A DNA stretch of 64,000 nt from Bacteroidales bacterium (GCA_028280405.1 JANQLW010000021.1:1-64000), one strand, 5' to 3'. Shown: positions 41,499 through 50,726, numbered from the stretch's first letter. Numbers and translations are program-made. Notes: generated by a model not told the origin, from the sequence alone.

Positions 41499-42380
41499 AT
41501 GAGTAATCAAATAGAACTGAGACACTTTAAATATTTTTTAGCTCTGGCTGAAGATCTACATTTCAGAAAAGCAGCAGAAAGATTGTTTATCTCACAACCC
41601 GGACTAAGCCGCCAAATAAAGGTTATGGAGGAAAACCTCGGAGTGATGCTATTTGAAAGACATAATCGAAAAGTTGAGTTGACTATAGCAGGTAAATATT
41701 TATACAAAGAGGTAAAAAGTAATTTCAAAAGATTAGATAATATTATTGATTATACACGCTTATTGAGTGAGGGAATAGACGGAAAGCTGAAATTAGGATA
41801 TGTTGGTTCAGCTATGCAGAAGGTAATTCCAGACTTGTTGCTTCAGTTTAAAAAGGAATATCCCAATGTTCACTTTAGTTTGAGTGAAATGGATAATAAT
41901 AAGCAAATACAAGCGCTACTTGATCAGGAAATTGATGTTGGCTTTGTGAGACAGGAACGTGTTCCCCGGGGACTAATTGTAAAACCAGTATTGAAAGAGA
42001 CTTTCTCATTGGTGCTGCCTAAAGTACATAAGCTTAATACATCAAATTTTAAGCATTTATCACAGCTGAGAGATGAGCATTTCATATTTTTTGATTCCTC
42101 TTTTGGAAAGTCGTCTTATGAGAAAATACTTCAGATTTTTGATGATAGTGGTTTTACTCCTTTATATTCACACTATACCGTAAATGCCAGTTCAATATTC
42201 AGATTGGTAGAAAATAATTTTGGATTCTCTATTGTACCTACCTCTCTTAAATATGGATACGATATGGATATAAAATTCATTGAACTGGATAAGATCAGGC
42301 AAAGAACAACCCTGAAAATTGCCTGGAATAAGATGAATACAAATCCAATTCTGGAAAATGTTTTGAAAATTTATGAATAA
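41499..42380 (+). CDS. LysR family transcriptional regulator
   Basis: A 293-residue regulator. The N-terminal helix-turn-helix is LAEDLHFRKAAERLFISQPGLSRQIKVMEENLGVMLFER. The effector-binding domain begins GKLKLGYVGSAMQKVIPDLLLQFKKEYPNVHFSLSE. It is divergent from fhs, which LysR proteins often control from this position, so one-carbon or formate metabolism is a fair guess. The effector is unknown. Within LysR it resembles the BenM/CatM-like effector fold, where DVGFVRQERVPRGLIVKPVL is typical. Confidence 0.93.
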   Translation: MSNQIELRHFKYFLALAEDLHFRKAAERLFISQPGLSRQIKVMEENLGVMLFERHNRKVELTIAGKYLYKEVKSNFKRLDNIIDYTRLLSEGIDGKLKLGYVGSAMQKVIPDLLLQFKKEYPNVHFSLSEMDNNKQIQALLDQEIDVGFVRQERVPRGLIVKPVLKETFSLVLPKVHKLNTSNFKHLSQLRDEHFIFFDSSFGKSSYEKILQIFDDSGFTPLYSHYTVNASSIFRLVENNFGFSIVPTSLKYGYDMDIKFIELDKIRQRTTLKIAWNKMNTNPILENVLKIYE

Positions 42381-42499
42381 TGATATGAATTCGAATAGCT
42401 GTAATAACCTTTCCTGCAGGCTTTTTTGTTAAGAAAAGTTAAGCTCTGGGTCCACAGGAGTTATTTTGGTTAACTTCGCTTCAAATGGGATTGTTCTTT

Positions 42500-42532
42500 C
42501 TTGAGATTCTAAAAAGTAATATTGTATATTTG
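42500..42532 (+). promoter_or_regulatory. Promoter of the barrel protein gene
   Basis: CTTG (42500-42503), a 21-base spacer, then TATATTTG (42525-42532), an exact -7 box. The ATG lies 19 bases downstream. Confidence 0.5.
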
Positions 42533-42551
42533 CAGTTAAAATTAATAATAG

Positions 42552-43226
42552 ATGAGAAAAATATTTATTGTATTGAGCTTAGCTTTATTAACAAGCGGAG
42601 TTTTTGCACAAGATTTTACTACCAAAGCAGGAAATAAAATTGATTTTGGATTTGATTTATTTTATGATATCTGGGGTAACAAACCTGATGGAATGCAGAT
42701 TCATGGATTGAGTTTTGGTAATAGCATATATGCAATGTATGAAAAGGAAATCTGGACTAAAGATGGCAGATTCAGGCTGGGAATGGGGGTTGGAGTTACT
42801 ACACATAAACTTTCTACCAATACAACGATTAAAGATCCTTATGAAACTCCGATTACTTTTGTGCCAATACATGAAGACGTAGAGTATGATAAAAGTAAAT
42901 TTGTTGTTAACTATTTAGATTTTCCTATTGAGATTCGCTATAAAACACCTAGCAAGTTTCGTTTAGCTATTGGAGCTAAATTGGGATTCCGTTTAAATAA
43001 TCATACTACATATAAAGGAGAAGAACTTACAAATAGTGGAATTTATCAAGTTGTAAAGTATAAAAAAATTAAAGATATAGAAGGAATCAGATTTGGTACT
43101 TCTTTAAAGTTTGGATATAAATGGTTAAACTTTAATGTATTCTATTCTCTTACAAAATTGTTTAGTGGAGATAAAGGACCTGAACTTTATCCAATTTCTA
43201 TAGGTATTACCTTTAATCCTTTCTAA
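42552..43226 (+). CDS. Outer-membrane beta-barrel protein (porin-like)
   Basis: A 224-residue protein with a cleavable signal peptide (MRKIFIVLSLALLTSGVFAQ, cut after VFA). The rest alternates aromatic and polar residues in strands of a small barrel: GKIDFGFDLFYDIW-like start, FRLGMGVGVTTHKL, FVVNYLDFPIEIRYK, FRLAIGAKLGFRLN and LKFGYKWLNFNVFYSLTKLF, ending with SIGITFNPF, whose last residue is the usual terminal Phe. This is the outer membrane protein PorT/OmpW-like barrel type common in the phylum. Function unknown. Single gene. Confidence 0.8.
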   Translation: MRKIFIVLSLALLTSGVFAQDFTTKAGNKIDFGFDLFYDIWGNKPDGMQIHGLSFGNSIYAMYEKEIWTKDGRFRLGMGVGVTTHKLSTNTTIKDPYETPITFVPIHEDVEYDKSKFVVNYLDFPIEIRYKTPSKFRLAIGAKLGFRLNNHTTYKGEELTNSGIYQVVKYKKIKDIEGIRFGTSLKFGYKWLNFNVFYSLTKLFSGDKGPELYPISIGITFNPF

Positions 43227-43235
43227 GGATTATTC

Positions 43236-43847
43236 CTAAAAATATAAAGCAAGAATTAACATGAGTGCTATACCGGATAAAAGTCCGGTATATACTTGTG
43301 CCTGCGTATGTGCTTTTAACTTTAGTCTGGCAAAGCCTGTCAGGCCTGCACCAAAAATTACGAAGATTAAATAAAAAGGACTATCCATTAATGACATAAG
43401 TGTTAAGCCCAATGTCATTCCTAAAAATGCTCCCATTGCCAGCATGTGAATACTTATTTTCCATTTTAAATTGACAATAAATGCTAATACAACCAGAGAA
43501 GCACCTCCTAAAGCAAAGTATTTAAATACCGGAGAGATTTGGATATTGTTTAATAAAAAATACAAAAAGAAATTGAATACCATCATTATTAGGAAAGGGA
43601 TGTTTCTTTCTTTTCTTTCATACATTTGAAATGAATCAATAACCTTCCAGTGTTTAAGCATTAGCATAGTGCTTAATGGCAAAGCACAGGTTAATACAAA
43701 TACGATAAGTAACAGTCTGATTTTTGCAGGCATGGGTAAAACCATTGCATAATAGGCTTTTTGACTAAAAAGTAATATAAAGGCATATGTAGGTATTAAT
43801 ATTGGATGTAATACATACGAAACAATATTAGCTAATCGTGTTTCCAT
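43236..43847 (-). CDS. PAP2-like membrane protein
   Basis: A 203-residue protein with five or six transmembrane helices. The region WKISIHMLAMGAFLGMTLGL and then ARLKLKAHTQAQVYTGLLSG aligns with the PAP2 phosphatase motifs (SGH and SRxxxxxHxxxD): the catalytic His and an Arg are kept, but the first Ser of motif 3 is Ala and the final Asp is Gln. It may thus be a degenerate or diverged phosphatase. The gene lies 10 bases after rpoN on the same strand and is probably cotranscribed. Confidence 0.7.
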   Translation of the reverse strand: METRLANIVSYVLHPILIPTYAFILLFSQKAYYAMVLPMPAKIRLLLIVFVLTCALPLSTMLMLKHWKVIDSFQMYERKERNIPFLIMMVFNFFLYFLLNNIQISPVFKYFALGGASLVVLAFIVNLKWKISIHMLAMGAFLGMTLGLTLMSLMDSPFYLIFVIFGAGLTGFARLKLKAHTQAQVYTGLLSGIALMLILALYF

Positions 43848-43857
43848 AATTTAAATA

Positions 43858-45309
43858 TTATAATTCCTTGCGAAGACGCGCAACAGGAATGCTTAATTGT
43901 TCACGGTACTTAGCTACCGTTCTGCGGGCAATTGAATAACCTTTTTCCTTCAAAATATTGGTTAATTGCTCGTCTGTAAGTGGTTTGCTCTTATCTTCTG
44001 CATCTATACAATCGCTTAAAATTTTCTTTATTTCACGCGTAGAAACTTCCTCACCACTTTCAGTAGTCATGGATTCGGAGAAAAAGCTTTTAAGTAAAAA
44101 AGTGCCAAAAGGTGTTTGAACATACTTGCTATTAGCAACTCTTGAAATTGTTGAAATATCCAGATTAACGATTTCAGCAATATCTTTCAGAATCATTGGT
44201 TTCAGATTCGTTTCATCTCCGGTGAGGAAATAATCAAACTGATAATTCATAATTGCATTCATCGTATAATATAAAGTATTCTGACGTTGTTTGATTGCAT
44301 CTATAAACCACTTGGCAGAATCTATTTTTTGTTTTACAAACATAAAGGCATCTTTTTGCTGTTTGGTTTTTTTCCCTTCAGCATAAGATTCCAGCATATC
44401 TGTATAAGTTCTGCTCAAATGTAATTCGGGAGTGTTTTTAGAGTTCAGGCTTAACTCTAAACTCCCATTATTATTATGAATGATAAAATCAGGGATTATG
44501 TAGTGATTTGTTTTAGCCGATTCACTTAATGAATTTCCTGGTTTAGGGTTTAATTTAAGAATTTCATCAATAGCCTCTTTTAATTCGTCTTCTGTAGAAT
44601 CCGAACGCTTGATGATTTTCTCATAATGCTTTTTGGTAAATTCATTAAAATAACGATCAATGATCAACATTGCCAGTTTAATACTGGGCTTTTCCTGATC
44701 TTCTTTTCTAAGTTGAATCAGTAAACATTCCTGTAGATTTCTGGCACCTACACCTGCAGGATCAAACTCCTGAATGATTGAAAGGATCTTGAAAATTTCA
44801 TCTTTATCTGTAGAAATATTTTGGGTAAATGCCAGGTCATCTACCATCGCTTCTATTCCGCGCTGTAAATAACCACTATCATCAAGGTTCCCAATAATAG
44901 TTAGCGCGATATCATATTCTTTTTCACTCAGCTTTCTTAACCCCAGTTGATTAATTAATAAATCATGAAAAGTGGCACCACTTACAAAGGGGATTTCTTT
45001 TCTTTCATCATCCGAGCTGTAATTATTGGTAGAAAGCTTATAAGAAGGTATATCATCTTCATCCAGATAATCCGCTAAATCAAATTCATCATCCTTGTTG
45101 TCATATTCTTCGGTTTCAGCCTGTTCATTGTCAAAATCATCTTCTACCGTTTCAATATCCCCTGATTCTTCCAAAGCAGGATTTTCTTCAATTTCCTGCT
45201 TTATTCTTTGTTCCAGAGCTACTGATGGAATCTGCAACAATTTCATCAGCAAAATTTGCTGAGGAGAAAGTTTTTGTAAAAGCTTTTGTTGCAGTTTTTG
45301 ATTTAACAT
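43858..45309 (-). CDS. rpoN: RNA polymerase sigma-54 factor
   Basis: Alternative sigma factor for -24/-12 promoters that need ATP-driven activators. It has 483 residues. Region I is Gln/Leu-rich (LNQKLQQKLLQKLSPQQILLMKLLQ) and is followed by an acidic stretch (DDFDNEQAETEEYDNKDDEFDLADYLDEDD). The core-binding region reads YLQRGIEAMVDDL ... FDPAGVGARNLQECLLIQLRK. The RpoN box lies at the C-terminus: SIARRTVAKYREQLSIPVARLRKEL. Intact, so sigma-54 promoters should function in this organism; one candidate lies at 22091. Confidence 0.98.
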   Translation of the reverse strand: MLNQKLQQKLLQKLSPQQILLMKLLQIPSVALEQRIKQEIEENPALEESGDIETVEDDFDNEQAETEEYDNKDDEFDLADYLDEDDIPSYKLSTNNYSSDDERKEIPFVSGATFHDLLINQLGLRKLSEKEYDIALTIIGNLDDSGYLQRGIEAMVDDLAFTQNISTDKDEIFKILSIIQEFDPAGVGARNLQECLLIQLRKEDQEKPSIKLAMLIIDRYFNEFTKKHYEKIIKRSDSTEDELKEAIDEILKLNPKPGNSLSESAKTNHYIIPDFIIHNNNGSLELSLNSKNTPELHLSRTYTDMLESYAEGKKTKQQKDAFMFVKQKIDSAKWFIDAIKQRQNTLYYTMNAIMNYQFDYFLTGDETNLKPMILKDIAEIVNLDISTISRVANSKYVQTPFGTFLLKSFFSESMTTESGEEVSTREIKKILSDCIDAEDKSKPLTDEQLTNILKEKGYSIARRTVAKYREQLSIPVARLRKEL

Positions 45310-45384
45310 ATAACACCTAATTAGTTTCTTAAATAAGAGCTAATCTATGATACTAAGATACAAATTTACCTATTAAATCTACGA

Positions 45385-46827
45385 CTAAAATTCTGCATTT
45401 TGAGGGGTACGCGGGAATGGAATTACATCCCTGATATTTCCCATTCCGGTAATGAATAACATGAGGCGTTCAAACCCAAGTCCATATCCCGCATGAGGTA
45501 CAGAACCAAATTTTCTGGTTTCCAGAAACCACCATAATTCTTCTTCAGGAATATCTAATTCTTTGATTCTTGCATAAAGTACATCATAATCTTCTTCACG
45601 TTGAGAACCTCCAATAATTTCGCCTATTTGCGGGAATAATACATCCATAGCTCTTACTGTTTTCCCATCAGGATTTTGCTTCATATAGAATGCTTTAATT
45701 TCTTTAGGATAGTCAGTTAGAATTACAGGTTTTTTGAAGTGCTTCTCTACAAGATATCTTTCATGTTCTGATTGAAGATCTACTCCAAAGCCTTCAATAA
45801 TATACTGGAACTTTTTCTTCTTATTTGGTTTGGAATTCTTTAGGATTTCAATCGCTTCACTATAAGTTAACCTTACAAAATCATTTTCAACTACGAACTT
45901 AAGTTTTTCAATAAGTTCCATGGTACGATCTTCAGCTTTTTTATTCTTTTCTTCATCCTGAAGTCTTTTACTTAAGAATTGGAGATCTTCCATACAATTA
46001 TCTAAAGCATATTGAACAACATATTTCAAATGTTCTTCTGCCAGATCCATATTATCATGAATATCATGGAAAGCTACTTCCGGTTCAAGCATCCAGAACT
46101 CAGCCAGGTGACGGGAAGTATTGGAATTTTCTGCCCGGAATGTAGGGCCAAAAGTATAAACTTGTGACATTCCTAAAGCAGCTAACTCTGCTTCCAGTTG
46201 ACCAGATACCGTAAGATTAGTTGGTTTACCAAAAAAATCTTCTTTATAATTTACTGAACCATCTTCATTTAAAGGTGGGTTCTTAGGATCCAGAGTAGTT
46301 ACTCTGAACATTTCCCCTGCACCTTCAGCATCAGATCCTGTAATAATGGGAGAGTGAATGTTAAAATAACCTTTATCATTAAAGAACTTATGATTTGCAA
46401 ATATCATGGCATGCCTTACCCTTGTGATTGCACCAAAAGTATTAGTACGAAAACGTAAGTGCGCAATTTCTCTTAAAAATTCCAAAGAATGCTTTTTAGG
46501 CTGGAGCGGATAATGATCCGGATGAGCTTCACCTAAAAGGTCAACATGGGTAGCTTTGATTTCTACTTTTTGCCCTGAACCTTTTGATTCAACAATGATC
46601 CCATCTGCCGATAAAGAAGCTCCGGTGGTAATCTTTGAAAGTAAATCATCATTATCGAATTCTTCAAAATCAACAACAATTTGACAATTATTTAAACATG
46701 ATCCGTCATTTAAAGCAATAAATACTACATTTTTACTTACACGTTTAGTTCTTACCCAGCCTTTTACATTCACCTGTGAACCAAAGGCATTTGATTTTAA
46801 TAATTCGTTGATTTTAGTTCTTTGCAT
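45385..46827 (-). CDS. asnS: Asparaginyl-tRNA synthetase
   Basis: Charges tRNA-Asn directly. It has 480 residues. An N-terminal OB-fold binds the anticodon ([25 protein letters not shown]). The class II core has motif 2 [25 protein letters not shown] and motif 3 [27 protein letters not shown], which fits AsnRS rather than AspRS. It lies 75 bases upstream of rpoN on the same strand. That neighbour pair is common in Bacteroidota. Confidence 0.97.
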   Translation of the reverse strand: MQRTKINELLKSNAFGSQVNVKGWVRTKRVSKNVVFIALNDGSCLNNCQIVVDFEEFDNDDLLSKITTGASLSADGIIVESKGSGQKVEIKATHVDLLGEAHPDHYPLQPKKHSLEFLREIAHLRFRTNTFGAITRVRHAMIFANHKFFNDKGYFNIHSPIITGSDAEGAGEMFRVTTLDPKNPPLNEDGSVNYKEDFFGKPTNLTVSGQLEAELAALGMSQVYTFGPTFRAENSNTSRHLAEFWMLEPEVAFHDIHDNMDLAEEHLKYVVQYALDNCMEDLQFLSKRLQDEEKNKKAEDRTMELIEKLKFVVENDFVRLTYSEAIEILKNSKPNKKKKFQYIIEGFGVDLQSEHERYLVEKHFKKPVILTDYPKEIKAFYMKQNPDGKTVRAMDVLFPQIGEIIGGSQREEDYDVLYARIKELDIPEEELWWFLETRKFGSVPHAGYGLGFERLMLFITGMGNIRDVIPFPRTPQNAEF

Positions 46828-46909
46828 GATGATTTAAAATTTTTACAAAAAAACAACTTTTTAATGGTTTCTCAATGAATAAATCATAATAAAAAGCTGA
46901 TTTAATTTT

Positions 46910-46917
46910 TACCTTTG
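46910..46917 (+). promoter_or_regulatory. -7 box of the DAHP synthase gene
   Basis: TACCTTTG matches TAnnTTTG and ends 11 bases before the ATG at 46929, so the leader would be only about 5 bases. No clear -33 box. Confidence 0.45.
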
Positions 46918-46928
46918 TAATAATTATT

Positions 46929-48026
46929 ATGGCTGCAAATTTAGACATTATTCCATTATATCAATGGACGGAAGTAAAACAACGTCCATTAATTATAGCC
47001 GGGCCCTGTAGTGCCGAGTCTGAAGAACAACTTATACGCACTGCACGTGAATTAAGCAATTTTTCATCTGTTAATGTTTTCAGGGCAGGTATTTGGAAGC
47101 CCCGTACGCGGCCTAACTATTTTGAGGGAGTTGGAAAAATTGGCTTAAAATGGTTGCAGCGGGTTAAAGAAGAATTTGGCTTTAAGACAGCTGTAGAAGT
47201 TGCTACTCCCCAACATGTAGAAGATTGCCTGCGACATGATATTGATATGTTTTGGATCGGAGCACGTACAGTTGTAAATCCTTTTTCAGTACAGGAAATT
47301 ACAGAAGCTTTAAGAAATACCAATGTGCCTGTAATGGTAAAAAACCCAATTAATCCTGATCTTAAATTGTGGTTAGGTGCTATTGAAAGAGTATATCAAG
47401 CAGGTACAAAAAAAATTATAGCTATTCACAGAGGTTTTTATACGATTAATAAAAATATTTTTAGAAACCCCCCACTGTGGGAACTTCCAATTGCATTAAA
47501 AAGGACATTGCCTCAAATTCCAATCGTTGTTGATCCAAGCCATATATGTGGTAATACAGAAATGCTAGCTCATATTTCTCAGAAGGCTATGGATTTGGAA
47601 ATGGATGGACTGATGATAGAAACCCATTATAATCCCTCAATTGCTTTATCGGATGCTGAACAGCAAATTACCCCTTCTACTTTAAATTCAATTCTGAATA
47701 GTCTTGTGATCAGAGAAAGAGCCGGGAGCCCGGAGTTTCAAAATAAGCTCATTGAATTAAGAGAGCAAATAGATGAAATTGACCAGGAACTTCTTGAAAT
47801 ATTAGGAAAAAGAATGAAGATCGTAAGTGAGATAGGTCAATATAAAAAGGAACATAAGATCACGATTCTTCAATTAAAACGTTGGAGTTATATTGTAGAG
47901 GATCGCTTAAAAACCGGAATGTATCACGGACTTGAAAAACAATTTCTGGAAAAAATGCTGGAACTTCTGCATACTGAATCCATGAGGTTGCAAACGGATA
48001 TTTTGAATAATGAGGTGATACCTTAA
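46929..48026 (+). CDS. Bifunctional DAHP synthase / type II chorismate mutase
   Basis: Fusion enzyme of 365 residues for aromatic amino acid synthesis. Residues 1-265 are the type I-beta DAHP synthase (LIIAGPCSAESEEQLIRTARELS, FRAGIWKPRTRPNYFEGVG, VMVKNPINPDLKLWLGAIER, IVVDPSHICGN). It condenses phosphoenolpyruvate and erythrose 4-phosphate. Residues 270-360 form an AroQ-type chorismate mutase (IELREQIDEIDQELLEILGKRMKIVSEIGQYKKEHKI), which makes prephenate and also provides feedback control. The fusion in this order is a known Bacteroidota form. Its last codons form half of the terminator stem. Confidence 0.96.
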   Translation: MAANLDIIPLYQWTEVKQRPLIIAGPCSAESEEQLIRTARELSNFSSVNVFRAGIWKPRTRPNYFEGVGKIGLKWLQRVKEEFGFKTAVEVATPQHVEDCLRHDIDMFWIGARTVVNPFSVQEITEALRNTNVPVMVKNPINPDLKLWLGAIERVYQAGTKKIIAIHRGFYTINKNIFRNPPLWELPIALKRTLPQIPIVVDPSHICGNTEMLAHISQKAMDLEMDGLMIETHYNPSIALSDAEQQITPSTLNSILNSLVIRERAGSPEFQNKLIELREQIDEIDQELLEILGKRMKIVSEIGQYKKEHKITILQLKRWSYIVEDRLKTGMYHGLEKQFLEKMLELLHTESMRLQTDILNNEVIP

Positions 48027-48046
48027 GGTGTCACCTCATTTTTTTT
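48009..48046 (+). terminator. Terminator overlapping the DAHP synthase stop codon
   Basis: AATGAGGTGATACC (48009-48022) pairs with GGTGTCACCTCATT (48027-48040), one G-U pair, loop TTAA, followed by TTTTTT. The stop codon TAA (48024-48026) is in the loop and the left arm is coding. The element also lies 5 bases after the corA stop on the other strand, where an A-rich side may serve it. Confidence 0.88.
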
Positions 48047-48962
48047 ACATCCACCGACGTCGCTTAAAGTAAAGTACCATAGTCCCGGCAATAACCACCA
48101 TGGCAATCATAACAGCCCAAAAAGCATTGGAGCCTTCCTCACTGGCAAAAGGCAACCATTTCAGGTTCATACCATAGAGTCCGGTAATAAATGTTAAAGG
48201 CAGTAGGATAGAAGATACCATTGTTAGTACTTTCATAATTTCGTTGATCTTGTTTGCCTGAAGCGAATCAAAGGTTTTGGATAATCCTTCTATCAATTCT
48301 TCATAGTCTTCCGTCATATCCCACATACGCTGATAGTAATCGAGGATATTACCCCAGTAATCTTCCATATTTTCAGCAAAACCTTCAATTAAACCGGTTT
48401 CAAATTTATGGAATAATCTAAGCTGAGGTTTGAAAATTGTATTCAAAAGAATAATATTTTTTCGGGTGACTGAAATCTGTTCAATCGTTTTTTCAGCTTT
48501 TTTATTAAACAATTCCTGACTAATAAAATCCAACTCACTGCCAATTCTTCTCAATAGCATTAAGGATTCAGTCATGACCTTTTCCAAAATACGATATAAT
48601 AAAGCATCTGAAGTCCCTACTTCAAATTCTTCATTTCTGGCTTTTTGTTCCTTAGCTTCCTGGAACATTTTGGAAACGACCCAGTGCGATTGCCCAATAG
48701 TAATAATATAATCTTCGCCCCAGAATATCTTAACTTCTTTAGTATGAAGAAAGGTTCCGTTTTTATCAAAACTTGGAAAATGAAGTATAAGGAAATAATA
48801 GTCGTCGTAACTATCTATTTTGGAACGTTGGTTTACAGTTTTACAATCCTCAATATCTAAAGGGTGAAAGTAATATTTCTCTTTTAAGTACTGAAGGTTT
48901 TCTTCCGTAGGATTAAGTACATGGTGCCATTTTAAGGTACCTATTTTAATAGTTTCAATCAT
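48045..48962 (-). CDS. corA: CorA family magnesium/divalent-cation transporter
   Basis: Inner-membrane Mg2+ (or Co2+/Ni2+/Zn2+) channel of 305 residues. A large cytoplasmic domain contains the long stalk helix (about 190-245). Two C-terminal helices follow: MVSSILLPLTFITGLYGMN and AFWAVMIAMVVIAGTMVLYF, with the diagnostic GMN at the end of the first. The basic tail KRRRWM faces the cytoplasm. Single gene; convergent with the DAHP synthase gene. Confidence 0.96.
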   Translation of the reverse strand: MIETIKIGTLKWHHVLNPTEENLQYLKEKYYFHPLDIEDCKTVNQRSKIDSYDDYYFLILHFPSFDKNGTFLHTKEVKIFWGEDYIITIGQSHWVVSKMFQEAKEQKARNEEFEVGTSDALLYRILEKVMTESLMLLRRIGSELDFISQELFNKKAEKTIEQISVTRKNIILLNTIFKPQLRLFHKFETGLIEGFAENMEDYWGNILDYYQRMWDMTEDYEELIEGLSKTFDSLQANKINEIMKVLTMVSSILLPLTFITGLYGMNLKWLPFASEEGSNAFWAVMIAMVVIAGTMVLYFKRRRWM

Positions 48963-49193
48963 AATCCCTCCCCTTTTAAATATTTATAAACTGTTTTCTA
49001 CATTCCTGCTTTTCTTTTTTTGTTGCACAAAAGTAACAAATTAATTGAATTTTTTCATTATTAAACAATGCTTATGTTGAAAAAAGTCGTGATAATATTT
49101 TAAAAGCTTAATAGTTATTTATATTCTTTGTAAAATGTTATTAATTATGATATTGAATATTTGTAAATAGGAAATAATATGAACTTAAATATG
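48963..49193. other. 231-base gap between corA and the XRE gene
   Basis: AT-rich. On the minus strand TACTTTTG (49035-49028) is an exact -7 box that could drive corA. I see no other structure. Confidence 0.4.
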
Positions 49194-49409
49194 TTAGAAG
49201 TCGAATAAATCTTTTATCTCTACATTAAGTCCTTTTGCAATTTTTTCTAATGTTTTTGCAGTAGGGTTTGTTTTTCCTCTTTCAATCCTTCTTAAAGAGC
49301 CGTCATCTATATCAATATTATAGGCTAAATCAATTTGCCTGATATTTTTTTCTTTCCTTAATTCTATAATTCTTTTACCTAGTTTTATTAGTAAATCCGT
49401 CTTCTTCAT
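49194..49409 (-). CDS. XRE family helix-turn-helix regulator
   Basis: Small DNA-binding protein of 71 residues, starting at ATG 49409 (MKKTDLLIKLGKRIIELR). An ATG at 49439 would add MFIKQNEECG and is possible. It is almost only the HTH_3 domain: KNIRQIDLAYNIDIDDGSLRRIERGKTNPTAKTLEKIAKGLNVEIKDLFDF. There is no toxin partner next to it. It lies before the exopolysaccharide genes in the opposite direction and could regulate them, but no evidence beyond position exists. Confidence 0.85.
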   Translation of the reverse strand: MKKTDLLIKLGKRIIELRKEKNIRQIDLAYNIDIDDGSLRRIERGKTNPTAKTLEKIAKGLNVEIKDLFDF

Positions 49410-49453
49410 ACCACACTCTTCATTTTGTTTAATAAACAAGGTAATAGTTTCTT

Positions 49454-49496
49454 AAAAATTAACACAGGGTATATATGCCCTGTGTTAATTTTTTTT
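49454..49496 (+). terminator. Strong hairpin terminator between divergent genes
   Basis: AAAAATTAACACAGGG (49454-49469) pairs perfectly with CCCTGTGTTAATTTTT (49478-49493), followed by T to 49496. The A/T flanks allow function on both strands. No plus-strand gene ends before it and the XRE gene starts 45 bases to the left, so it terminates an unseen transcript or attenuates the XRE leader. Confidence 0.8.
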
Positions 49497-49689
49497 ATAC
49501 ATTTGGTCATTAGTTATTTGGCGTATAGCTTGCATGTTTATTGCCATTGATTTTATATAACTAATAGTAGTATGTTAAATAGTATAAAATTGGTAATCTG
49601 TTTTGAGTAGGGGCTATTAATATGAAATCTAATTAGTTGCCAGGTTAGGAAATTGGAAATAATTTAAGAATATATAAATATATTGAAAA

Positions 49690-49899
49690 ATGGGAAATAA
49701 TAGCCACATTGATTTTGAAATTGACATCCTTTATGAACTTGACGAATTAGATAGATTTGAAATGATCCCCTTGGATAATAAAGGGCTGGACTATATGGTG
49801 TATGAAAAGGGTTCTAGAATATATTATTTTGAAAAAATTAGTGAAACCCATTTACGTTTTTTCTGTAGCACAAAACGGGTATCATTTTATTTATCTTGA
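49690..49899 (+). CDS. Hypothetical protein, 69 residues
   Basis: A short acidic frame beginning MGNNSHIDFEIDILYELDELDRF and ending RFFCSTKRVSFYLS. It has alternating charged and aromatic residues (LDYMVYEKGSRIYYFEKISETHLRFF), as in a small beta-rich protein. No family recognised and no signal peptide. It lies 47 bases before the exopolysaccharide export genes, on the same strand, and may be part of that unit. The gap 49497-49689 before it is AT-rich with no recognised structure. Confidence 0.45.
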   Translation: MGNNSHIDFEIDILYELDELDRFEMIPLDNKGLDYMVYEKGSRIYYFEKISETHLRFFCSTKRVSFYLS

Positions 49900-49946
49900 T
49901 ATTCTTCAGTAAAATTTTTTGAATTACTATTTGAATAACCAGTTTT

Positions 49947-50720
49947 ATGAAACAAATAAATAATAGCAGTTTGTTCATTGCCCTTGTAATTCTTATTATT
50001 CTGACTTCATGTATTTCTCAAAAGAAGTTAGTTTATTTACAAGATCGTAAGATGCTTGAAAAAAAAGTATTTGATAATAAGAAGGATGAGGAGTATAAAA
50101 TTCAACCCAATGATAATCTTTATATTAAGATCTCATCTCTTGAAGAAAAGGCTAACCTGATTTTTAATGGAATGGCTAATAGGTATCCTGGTAGTACTAA
50201 TGAAATGGGTACCTATCTTGATGGATATTCTGTTTCGGGAGATGGGAATATTGACTTTCCTTTAATTGGGAGAACTTTTGTTAAGGATATGACTATTGAT
50301 GAAGTAAAGGTAAAAATTGAAACGGAATTGGATAAATACATAAAAGATATTAGAGTTGTTGTTAAATTGATCAATTTTGACATTGCAATATTAGGCGAGG
50401 TTAAAAAACCTGGTCAATACAAAGTCCACAGGAATAAAATCAATTTATTTGAAGCTATAGCAATGGCTGGTGATCTTGGGGACTTTGCAAATAGAAACAG
50501 AATAAAATTGATTCGGCAAGATAAAAATAAAACAAGTGTTCATTTACTAGATCTTACCGATCAAAATATTATTGAGTCCAGATATTTTTATTTACTGCCT
50601 AACGATATTATTTATGCAGAACCCCTTAAAGGGAAGCAGTTCACCTTTGCAAATTTCCCTTATTCCATTGTTTTTTCAGCGATATCGACCTTGATCCTGA
50701 TGTTAAATTATGTAAATTAA
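49947..50720 (+). CDS. Polysaccharide export lipoprotein (Wza-like, SLBB)
   Basis: Outer-membrane part of an exopolysaccharide export channel. It has 257 residues. The lipoprotein signal is FIALVILIILTSC. The Poly_export domain starts YKIQPNDNLYIKISSLEE and continues YSVSGDGNIDFPLIGRTFVKDMTIDEVKVKIETEL. One SLBB domain follows (FDIAILGEVKKPGQYKVHRNKINLFEAIAMAGDLGDFANR). A C-terminal helix (YSIVFSAISTLILMLNYV) ends the chain, as in Bacteroidota Wza relatives that pair with a Wzc-like protein, here 6 bases downstream. Confidence 0.93.
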   Translation: MKQINNSSLFIALVILIILTSCISQKKLVYLQDRKMLEKKVFDNKKDEEYKIQPNDNLYIKISSLEEKANLIFNGMANRYPGSTNEMGTYLDGYSVSGDGNIDFPLIGRTFVKDMTIDEVKVKIETELDKYIKDIRVVVKLINFDIAILGEVKKPGQYKVHRNKINLFEAIAMAGDLGDFANRNRIKLIRQDKNKTSVHLLDLTDQNIIESRYFYLLPNDIIYAEPLKGKQFTFANFPYSIVFSAISTLILMLNYVN

Positions 50721-50726
50721 TTTAAG

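Noticed and set aside
42415-42430. Terminator after the LysR gene (CCTGCAGG then T-run)
   Set aside because: The stem is only the 8-base palindrome with no loop-forming room, too weak to call.
49194-49439. Toxin-antitoxin system with the XRE gene as antitoxin
   Set aside because: No partner gene of toxin type lies next to it on the same strand.
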